From Neckera pumila (taxonomy: Eukaryota; Streptophyta; Bryopsida; Hypnales; Neckeraceae): DNA of 64,000 bases. Below the pieces are notes generated by a model. That model ran no database searches, was not told the origin of the DNA, and worked only from the letters and a program-made list of their open reading frames with translations. Below, piece after piece: positions 55,832 through 64,000 of this stretch. The position numbers and the translations under genes are program-made. The stretch spans positions 5,024,501-5,088,500 of the forward strand of contig OZ018411.1 in assembly GCA_963969595.1 (NCBI GenBank). The letters run 5' to 3'. The stretch's first letter is position 1. The number at the start of each line of letters is the position of its first letter.

Positions 55832-56409
55832 ATATATACACATGAGAGTGGTAGGAGGTAGTACAATCCATGTGGGATAAACAAATTAGAATTTGTAGTT
55901 TGTGAAGTACTCATAGTTGAGTCAAAAACAAAGAATTTTGTTAAAAGTGGAATTTTAGACCTCATTTAAGCATAGTAGAGTAACTTTTCTCAAAAAAACT
56001 TGAACTGTAAAAAAGTTATAAATGAAGATAAGTTTCACCTTCAAAAATTTGTTTGGCATTTTGAATATCCATAAAAAGTTATGGACAAATTTGAAAGAGG
56101 GATTGGAATTTTTTTTTAAATGTCCATAACTTTTGATGGCTAACTCTTTCAAAGTTGTCCATAACTTTTGATTGGAGATTCAAAATGCTAGATGGATTTA
56201 TAGAGGTGAAACTTATCTTCGTTTATCAACTTTTTTAGTTCAAAGTTTTTTGAGAAGAGTTATTCTACTATGCCTAAATGAGGTTTGAAATTCCACTTTT
56301 AATACAATTCCTACTTTTGACTTAATTATGAGTGCTTGAGAAACTATAAATTCTAATTTATTTATCCCACATGGATTGTTCTACCTCCTACCACCCCATG
56401 TGTATATAG
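55832..56409. repeat. Foldback (palindromic) repeat, second copy
   Basis: About 580 bp that is almost entirely one inverted repeat. The outer arms pair CATGAGAGTGGTAGGAGGTAG with CTACCTCCTACCACCCCATG. The inner arms pair CCTCATTTAAGCATAGTAG with CTACTATGCCTAAATGAGG. The tip pairs around CCATAACTTTTGAT. Related to 51525-52025. Confidence 0.85.
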
Positions 56410-57591
56410 GGGTGTCTTCTCACTAGAAAATCCAAAATGAGTTATTGATGGCAAATGGTAAGATTGCATTAGTGTATTGCTCATTGGATTCTTAGTGTTT
56501 TTAGCAAACCATCTTTCTCAACAAATATTTTTTGATTTGAATGTTTGGTCCTAAAATTAACAAAAAAAAATGGAGAATACCATAATTTATTGCCACTATT
56601 CCGGTACCAAAGCTTACATTAATGCTGAGAGGATGAGTTCTATGGATGAGAACTCTAGAGAGGAAAAGGCAGCCTCTGTGAAGGCTACTGAATGTTATGC
56701 GGGCATGCCTCTTGTACCCTTTTTTTTGTTTTAGAAATTCCGCAACACAACACACAGATTGTTTCCAATTGTTGCAAAGTTTTGCATCCCATTTGTGAAC
56801 AACTGAATCTTTAGCATTGCCGTACCAAAAACAAAAAGTTCGTCATTTCCATAATAACCACACTTTTCCGTCTTCGGTGGCGGTCTTGTGTTCGACCGTA
56901 ATAACTACCCAGAGCCTGTTAGCAACCTCCAGGTGAGAACATACCTGTAGAGGAGGTGATATAACAGAGAAGGTGATATAATAAAGAGAGTGAAGGTGTA
57001 AATCTCCACGATTGAATTTCTCTGAAACTGCGTTCCCTCGAAACCCTAGAATTCAACTGAAGGAGCACTCCCCTGAGTTTTGGCTTCGACTACTTAACCC
57101 CTTCTCCGACGGACGCAGCTGAGTAGAACCGACCGCTCTCCCAGAAAAGATAACTTCGGCACATTCACATTATGGTAAGTATTTGTGTTTTTTCGCTGTT
57201 CCTGCTCTCGCACATGTCTCTTGCGTTGCGATTGAGTGGAAGTTCGGAATGAAGCGGTGCTGTAAGGAGTCTTGGAAGCTGCATTTCAGTCGTTAAATGT
57301 TGAATATAAGTGTTTTGAAACTGATTTTCATTCTTGTATTTAACGTTGCGTGGAGGGTGCTGTTCAGCGTGGCACTGTGGCATTATAGGGTTGACTGATC
57401 AGGAAATGTTTCTTTCTGGGGGGTGTTAGTATTGCGCCTCTGAGAAGCAAGTGCATCTCGTACTTACGCTTGTTATAAAGTTTAGAAAGACGGGGATTAC
57501 ACTTCGTAAAGCATTTCGTTCCAAGACTCGCCCGGATGGATCCAATACGTTGAAGAACATCAAAGGAGAAGTTACAGGTGGATTGTCCACA

Positions 57592-60500
57592 ATGTCGTCG
57601 TCCCCTGTCACACCCACGCCTCCTTCGGCGACTCCGAGGATGGCTGGTGCTAGAACCCTAGATGGGGACTTTGATCTTGGAGCAGTCATTAAGCAGCAGC
57701 AGATTGAAAGAGATCTCCCGGTGCCATCAATCACTGCCTCGCAATTCTCGACATGTGAAAGTGCACTGAAGCAGCTGAAACTGAAAGCGAAGGGTAACGG
57801 TGGCCGGAATTTGAATGGAGCAATTGATTGTGAGTTCGATACATTGCAGGTATGAAAATGCGACTTCTGCATGAGTTTTGTATCGTGAAGCTCTTTCCTA
57901 GTATTGAATATCCTCAGAAGCATGGCCCTCTTTTGGGTACACTGAACGCTTTAAGTCATCTATTTTAGGAGTGTCGGGGTCGATTGGTGCTTGTAATCTT
58001 GATGGCCATCGAATAGAGTGCCGGCATTTGCCTTTTATGCTTGCTACATCTATTGAAATAAGTAAGGCTGATGTTATTCAATGTAGATTCAGTGAAATTT
58101 CGCCAAGTTTGACTTGTGTGACTGCATTATTGCTTTTTCAGGCTGAGAGGATGCACAATTACAAGGCAATTTCTCAAACAGCAGTGGCATTGTCGGCCTC
58201 CAATAGAGCCAAGAACCGCTACGTCAATGTTCTGCCTTGTATCCTCAGAGATGATTTTAATGTGTTTTGTAGTTGTTAGGTTTACTGGTTTTGTCACGAG
58301 AATTAAGAGAAAACATGTCTTAACCAGGTTCTGTGCTTCAGTAGATCTACTGGCTGTTTACAAAGGTCGTAATGTACTGAATTAGAAGTGAAGAGTGTTT
58401 CATTTCCATAACTTGATGCTATAGATGACAGCACGAGAGTTATTCTCGCCAAGAAGCAGTCTGGAATCCGTTCCTCTGATTACATTAATGCAAGCTTTGT
58501 TCAGGTATTTCTCTGAAGAAATTTTCTTTGAACTGTGGAGTCTCAAGGTTTGTCATTGTCTTGGTTCGTCTTATCTAGTTTTTCACGATTTTGTAACTAT
58601 TTAAATGGGATAGTTTTTGATCCACTTATTGTCACCCTAGACTGACGATGGCTGAGGTTTTTGTTTACACCCCCCAAGTACTGAGGTAATTGCAAATGGT
58701 GTGCTAATCTTCGTTCTCAGGACTATGTTCATGAAGATTTGCCCAGATACATAGCCACTCAAGGGCCACTGCCTACCACAGTGAACGACCTCTGGACCAT
58801 GGTGCTCCAGCAGCGGTGCCCAGTCATCATTATGCTTACTCGAATTGTTGATGGTGACGAAGTAAGCAAAGTTATCTTAAGAGGATTAGGGATTGATGAT
58901 GGTGGCTATTTACTGCTGTGAAGGTCTATGGTTGAAATTAAATGCGGACGACAATGTATATATACTCAATCTTATGAAGTTTTGTAATACACAAACACTA
59001 GAGATGTAGTCTTCAGTGCGTTTGCCATTTCCAACCCTTCCTTCTCAAGTTTGGTCATACCTAGATAGTATTGTGTATTATAACATGTGAAGCTTGTGCT
59101 TGACAAGATAACATTTCTTGTTCTGCAAGGTAGAACACTTATTTATTTACGACGTAGTTCTCACAGGTTTTTCTTTCCTTGATTTGGAACTTTCACACTT
59201 CTGTATTAGGCTTCGAAGAAATAATAAAAGCTCAACCTCAGAAAAAACTAACTTTTCGACAGCATAATAAACAAGGACGTAATAATCAAGGAATTATTAC
59301 TAGTCGATACAGAGGACTCGCATGTGCTGCTGCTGAAGAAATTAATTGTAATATAGGGTAACATGCTCGATACGGCATAAACTCTGATGCACATTGAAGC
59401 ATTGCTCATCCTTCCCTGATTACTAAGAACATCCATTCCCCCTGTATCTGCAAAAGGAACTAAGACCCCCAAAGGTTCGGTTTTGACTTTTGATTCAATT
59501 ACGTGGCAGGACAAGTGTGCGCTTTACTTCCCCGAGTCCGAAAACCAGTCTCAGATATATGGAAAAGTTCTCGTAACAAACAAAAGCTTTACCTGCAATC
59601 CGCATGGTATAATCAGACGAGTTTTTGCAGTTAAAGACACCAAGGTACTTCGTCCCAGTTTTCGCGCTGTTTTTTGACAATTGGACAACCCTGCTTATAC
59701 ATTTCGTTAGTCCACTCTATTTGAGCAGCACCTGATGTTATGACAAAGAGAGCAGGGCATATTAGTGACAGTGGGGTGGGACACGCTAAAGATTAGGAGT
59801 AAGAATGGTTAGGGCAAAGTGTCTTTCATTTTGGATGGTGCGAAAGCCCATCTCCTGCTAGTCTTCACCTTGTGTTGTGAAGTGCTTCAGCGAATGCGGG
59901 TGGACTTGTGCAGTCTCTGGAACAGCCCTTGACAGTGGTGCATTACGAGTATTTGGGATGGCCTGACCACTATGTTCCAGTATCCACGAGGTCTGTTCGT
60001 GAGCTGATTCGAGCCTCTTTTAGTATACCTCCTCGAGCTGGCCCGTTCGTGGTGCATTGCAGGTGTACCCTCTTTGTCCCTTTCAAAGGTTGAAATCTGT
60101 CTGGTCAGTTAACATGTATGGATGCAGCTCCTATCCATCTATGTAATATGATTTTGAGCCTCACACAATTAGAACGCTTACCCCACGCTTCTTATCATCA
60201 TAATATTTGAAACCCGAGTTTCCTTGATGCTGGAAGTTTGCTCCTCTCTTCCTCGTCAGCCCTATAGTATTGTAATTTGTAAGGTTCTTGTCTTTGATTG
60301 CAGTGCTGGCATAGGAAGAACAGGGACCTATTGTGCCATTGATCAAACCCTTCGCAGAATTTTAGGAGGTGATTTGACCGCAGTGGATATGGAAAATACA
60401 GTGCGCCAGTTCAGATTGCAGCGTGATGGGATGGTGCAGACCAGGGTATGATATTTGCTTGACCCTAAAGGATAACAACGCAGGTTAACGTAGGGCAGGA

Positions 60501-61000
60501 GACTTACTATATGGCTAGGTGACACTGTAGATTACCAAACGCGAAGAAAGGGTTCCTATCCGCTGTAAATATTTGTACGTTCGAGAAAAAATGTTGAACC
60601 ACGTAGACACTTCATTAGATTCTTGATCATTGATGAAGTTATTGTGGATGCAAACTTGCACATCAGCTTCTCTGATCTTGATAACCATGCTATGTTGGAT
60701 TTGTGACCCACACATAAATTTGTGGACCGATATTGAATGATGATCGTTTCGATCTGGCCATCTGTGGGTAGCATCTTGAAGACTGCTGATTCTATATTCT
60801 GTTTCCGCGAGTGTGTGTGTTTCGGAACCTGCCATATTTCGGCAGGGCGTAATCCCCAGGGCTGTGAGCGTCACTTCGCACTGATATGCCCATTGTTGTG
60901 CTAAATGCGTCAATTTTTGGCTCAACAGGATCAATACCGGTTCTGTTATGAGGCTGTCATTCAAGAGCTTGAGGACTATATCAGCACTGCAAAGCGATGA
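57592..61000 (+). CDS. PTP1: Protein tyrosine phosphatase, plant PTP1 type
   Basis: Removes phosphate from phosphotyrosine; the Arabidopsis orthologue PTP1 acts in the cytosol and nucleus on MAP kinases. Eight exons: 57592-57849, 58142-58238, 58425-58504, 58721-58861, 59510-59644, 59914-60062, 60304-60445 and 60929-61000. All are GT-AG with matching phases, giving 357 residues, close to the 340 of Arabidopsis PTP1. Motifs are KNRY (pTyr loop, 110-113), DYINASF (137-143), ATQGPLP (157-163), the WPD loop (253-255), the catalytic [10 protein letters not shown] (285-294, nucleophile Cys286) and the Q-loop VQTRDQYRF near the end. The N-terminus is a Ser/Pro-rich lineage-variable extension. I chose the ATG at 57592; an in-frame ATG at 57451 would add 47 residues. 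It converges with the gene ending at 61411. Confidence 0.95.
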
Positions 61001-61410
61001 AGAATATGTCACTTATCGATGGATTGCCATGTGTTTCACGAACGGCACACGGAGGTAGTTGTTTAGAATGTAAGTTTTTAGTTGTAAGCAACTTGTAATA
61101 TTTGTGATAGGTAAACATATCGTAGATACTAGTTGTGGTATTTCGTGAAGGCATCATTTGACATAGTGATATAAGAGAGATAACAGTAGTGAGCATTGGC
61201 GAGAGAGCTCATTGCTTGCTGAACATCTTGTGATGTGGTGGTGTGTAGAGGAATTTGATACATTGTTCATGCATCTTATTTCTCCCCATGGATCATGCTT
61301 TGTTACCTGTTGGCATAATGTGTTGAAATAGGACGATTTGTGTGCATGGCCATCATTAATTGATCACCACCCAGAAGCAACATAAAATTGACTTGAAAGA
61401 ATTCCAGGGT

Positions 61411-63567
61411 TTAGAGGCATTGGCACCATTGTGCAGGAATCTCTGCATCCTTGCAAGTTCTTGTTTCGGGAACCTCATCTTGCAACAGATCGATACCGTT
61501 CTTCGATCTCTCCTCTTCTGCTTCGTCTACCCACCTTGCTTCCTTCGACCCTGCCAGCCGAATCCCTTGCAAGGTTCGGTACAGATCTAACCCTGTTACC
61601 AACCTCTGCTGATTTTTTCGTATTAGCCCATGGCGGTTCTCTTGATCTGTGAACCAGGGCGGCAACATGACGGCCAACATGGGGTTCTTGTGCTCGACTG
61701 CTCCATTTTGGGACAGTCCGAAGTTGAGCCCCATATGCAAGCCATGGTCGGCGGCGATGATCAACGCCGTCCGGTTCCAGTCTTGGACGGATATGTTCTT
61801 CACGTATGCTGCCAAGTCGTCGTCCAGATGCCTGAGCACTTCGGTGGTACCTTCATGTCCTTCCAGAAACCAAGCTAGCGAGAATTTAGCTTGGTGGGAG
61901 TAAGCAGATCGAAATGATTCGAGGTACTGGAGCTCATGTTCATGGACATGCTGGCCCTTGAGGCACCTGGCAGTTATGGAATATGGCCCCTTGAAGTTAC
62001 CAAAAGGGTTGGAATCCTCAGCGAAGAAATCGGAGTGGCAGAACGGAGACACAAGCTCGTGGTCGAAACATTGTCGATCCTCGTGGGACTTGCGGTTCAT
62101 ATAAGCGGCGTTCAGGTCTTGGCAAGTGCCGGCGGTGTAGAGGGTCACCCAGCCGGAGTTCGCGAAATCCTCCCACAATGGTGACACCCACTTCTCTTTG
62201 GGAGCTGATGAGGTGCCCTGGAACATGGCTCGGGAATTCGACTCAGTGCAGAAGGACAGCACGTTGTAGCGGAAGAACTGGTACAGCCGAGTCAAGCCCA
62301 TGTCGTCGACGTCCTCCAGGGCTGACACTGTGCGCGGGAGGCGCCTGTGGAATCCCCGGCGGCTGGTTGCATCCAGAAACAGAAAGATGACATCAAGCTT
62401 CGGGGGATCTGAGCTGGACCGAGTCAAGGCCTTTGAAGTCGGCCTCACTCGTGTCACGAGCTTCTCGACGGCACCGCAGCGAACTATGACGGCTTCAATT
62501 CCTGCGGGAAGGGTGATTGGCTGAAACACCTTGTAGGGGTTCTCGCCTGCTTCCCGAACTTTGTCCATCACGAGCTTGTTGAATGGCCTGCGGAACGTGC
62601 CCTCGAAAGCTTCCTCCACTAGCTTATCCGCCTTGGGCCAATCCAGCGTGGATGGGAGTGGGGTGTAAGTCAGACCTTGAGCAGCACTGCAACTGATGCT
62701 GAGAGCACTATTGGTGAAATTGACGTGAAAATCCAGCGTCTTTGCAGCTTGCCGATCATATTCGTTGCCGCATATCAATGAGCCCGCCCAGAAGTTTTGG
62801 GTGCCGGCAGGGAGGATGTCCACCCAAGGGAGACCACGATTCACTGGTGTGCATACTGCAGCTAAGGGCAACATGCGCTCGCCGCGGAATCCTTGATCCC
62901 AGACCTGGTTGGCCCTGTGAAGGGTGACCGTTGTTGCCACGGTGCTGACGATGAAGATGGGCAAGTGCACCGCCACCAGTTTGTTCCATCCCACCGTACG
63001 CCATAGGCCATACTCCACTCCAGCGATGGCGAGCGCCGGGATAACAAACACAACGAAGATGAGCATGTTGTACGCTCCGTGGTGTCTGAGGCTCCCGCCA
63101 TGATCGTATAGAAAAAGGAGGTTCCATGAGGCGATTATCGTGACCAGGAGGAGGACCCTCGTCCGCACAGGGATGCTGGTACTGAAAATGGCGATGTAGA
63201 TTGCAGCCAGGAAGCACGCCATGGCCGAGAAGAAGCATGTTCCGATGCGGCCCAGGTGCCCAACAACTGTTTGCAGGTCACCCCCTGCCAGTGACCCTGA
63301 GTACAGAGACACCCATAGAGATGTCAAGATTAGCACCGCAGCTACAGGATTCGCGTTGCGCAAGACGAATTTTCGGCACCACCATTTATAGGCAGCCATG
63401 AATCTGCCCTCTTCGCCCTGTCTTCCCTGCATCCAGTGCCCGCTGTCATAATTGAATGCTCTCATATTCTGTCCGTCGTCATCACTGGATCTATTCTTCC
63501 GCCGTATCTGGTATCTTTTAAATATCTTGAACTTGGGAATTTGGGTACTTAGTCGTCCACTACCCAT
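61411..63567 (-). CDS. DUF229-family membrane protein (alkaline phosphatase/sulfatase fold)
   Basis: A single-exon frame of 718 residues. A basic cytosolic N-terminus (1-70) is followed by about five membrane segments (roughly 73-92, 108-130, 137-154, 166-186 and 197-216). A large C-terminal domain belongs to the DUF229 group of the alkaline phosphatase superfamily. Its metal-site motifs are visible: VIFLFLDATSRRGFHR (Asp399 region), FCTESNSRAMFQGTS (about 439-453), and IIAADHGLHMG (602-612) with HKN (626-628). The C-terminus is Cys-rich (CKDAEIPAQWCQC). The substrate is unknown; related folds hydrolyse or transfer phosphate or sulfate esters, often on glycans or lipids. Most likely the domain faces the secretory lumen or cell surface. 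The GC-rich coding sequence contrasts with the AT-rich flanks. The start is the first ATG of the open frame. Confidence 0.85.
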   Translation of the reverse strand: MGSGRLSTQIPKFKIFKRYQIRRKNRSSDDDGQNMRAFNYDSGHWMQGRQGEEGRFMAAYKWWCRKFVLRNANPVAAVLILTSLWVSLYSGSLAGGDLQTVVGHLGRIGTCFFSAMACFLAAIYIAIFSTSIPVRTRVLLLVTIIASWNLLFLYDHGGSLRHHGAYNMLIFVVFVIPALAIAGVEYGLWRTVGWNKLVAVHLPIFIVSTVATTVTLHRANQVWDQGFRGERMLPLAAVCTPVNRGLPWVDILPAGTQNFWAGSLICGNEYDRQAAKTLDFHVNFTNSALSISCSAAQGLTYTPLPSTLDWPKADKLVEEAFEGTFRRPFNKLVMDKVREAGENPYKVFQPITLPAGIEAVIVRCGAVEKLVTRVRPTSKALTRSSSDPPKLDVIFLFLDATSRRGFHRRLPRTVSALEDVDDMGLTRLYQFFRYNVLSFCTESNSRAMFQGTSSAPKEKWVSPLWEDFANSGWVTLYTAGTCQDLNAAYMNRKSHEDRQCFDHELVSPFCHSDFFAEDSNPFGNFKGPYSITARCLKGQHVHEHELQYLESFRSAYSHQAKFSLAWFLEGHEGTTEVLRHLDDDLAAYVKNISVQDWNRTALIIAADHGLHMGLNFGLSQNGAVEHKNPMLAVMLPPWFTDQENRHGLIRKNQQRLVTGLDLYRTLQGIRLAGSKEARWVDEAEEERSKNGIDLLQDEVPETRTCKDAEIPAQWCQCL

Positions 63568-64000
63568 TTCGAAACCCCTGTCCCTCGATATTGCAGAGTA
63601 ATTAATAGAGATTGCATTGAAACGACTGTACGCATGTAACGCCGCTCTTCAGAAGGGAGGATGGCCGTAAGATTGTTTTAAGGCACGGATGTAGTCAAAT
63701 ATTCAGTTGTCCCATGGCTACTCCCTGCCACCCTCTTGATTGTCAAACCATTTGTGTCGATCATCAGAAATGCCTTGCGTTGATGTGTAAAAACAATACG
63801 CCTATGATCTGGACTAATGTACACAGGATCGACGTGCACATGTTCTGCAGTATCGGTACCGCATCAAGTTTTGAGGATCAACACTGACGGCTGTCAGCAC
63901 GTTGCAGTTCTGGAGGCTTTCTTGCCACTCTTGAGCAGTGGTAGCATTCTCATCATCTCCTAACCCAAGTTTCCAGCGCTGAGGGTACAGTCCTGAAGTT
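63568..64000. other. Upstream region of the DUF229 gene
   Basis: Presumed 5' untranslated and promoter DNA of the minus-strand gene. No further gene or clear element is visible before the window ends. Confidence 0.4.

Noticed and set aside
59645..59913. A missing exon in the phosphatase between exons 5 and 6
   Set aside because: Residue-by-residue comparison with plant PTP1 from the FG(N/Q)I strand to WPD gives the same length, so nothing is missing.

Overview
The window is nuclear DNA of a land plant. It has GT-AG introns, plant-type housekeeping genes, AT-rich intergenic DNA and many plant transposon classes. The large DUF229 membrane protein and the mix of repeats make me lean towards a non-seed plant (bryophyte, lycophyte or fern), but that is inference and I cannot name the species.

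Three genes look intact. The first is an SRP receptor beta subunit of six exons (14815-16786, + strand). The second is a plant PTP1-type tyrosine phosphatase of eight exons (57592-61000, +). The third is a single-exon, 718-residue DUF229 membrane protein of the alkaline phosphatase fold (61411-63567, -), lying tail-to-tail with the phosphatase. Two further loci are weaker: an unrecognised coiled-coil protein gene with a tandem array of 45-nt exons (19805-21198, +), and a decayed multi-exon coding relic (22771-24233, +).

The rest is mostly transposons. One short-LTR Copia family is present as a copy cut by the window start (1-2408) and as a tandem LTR-internal-LTR-internal-LTR array (27700-38407). 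The array abuts an older Copia relic on the + strand (38408-39150). A decayed L1-type LINE (7487-11200) and another Copia fragment (11215-11915) lie side by side. A 4.86-kb hAT element (46233-51094) has perfect 15-bp terminal repeats and an 8-bp target duplication. Its transposase is nearly complete but carries two lesions. A CACTA-type element sits in one Copia LTR (31972-32921), and a foldback CACTA-type MITE lies at 40849-41048.

The most unusual find is a family of about 925-bp non-coding elements, with four full copies and one half copy. Each full copy has CCCCTAAA-like inverted ends and sits in TTAA or a one-base variant of it. That is the hallmark of piggyBac, which is not a standard part of plant genomes. 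The Copia family is also odd. Its primer-binding site pairs with the anticodon arm of initiator tRNA-Met (half-tRNA priming, as in Drosophila copia), and all three copies carry a UAG at the same codon between protease and integrase. The remaining stretches hold foldback repeats, minisatellites and AT-rich DNA in which I see no gene.
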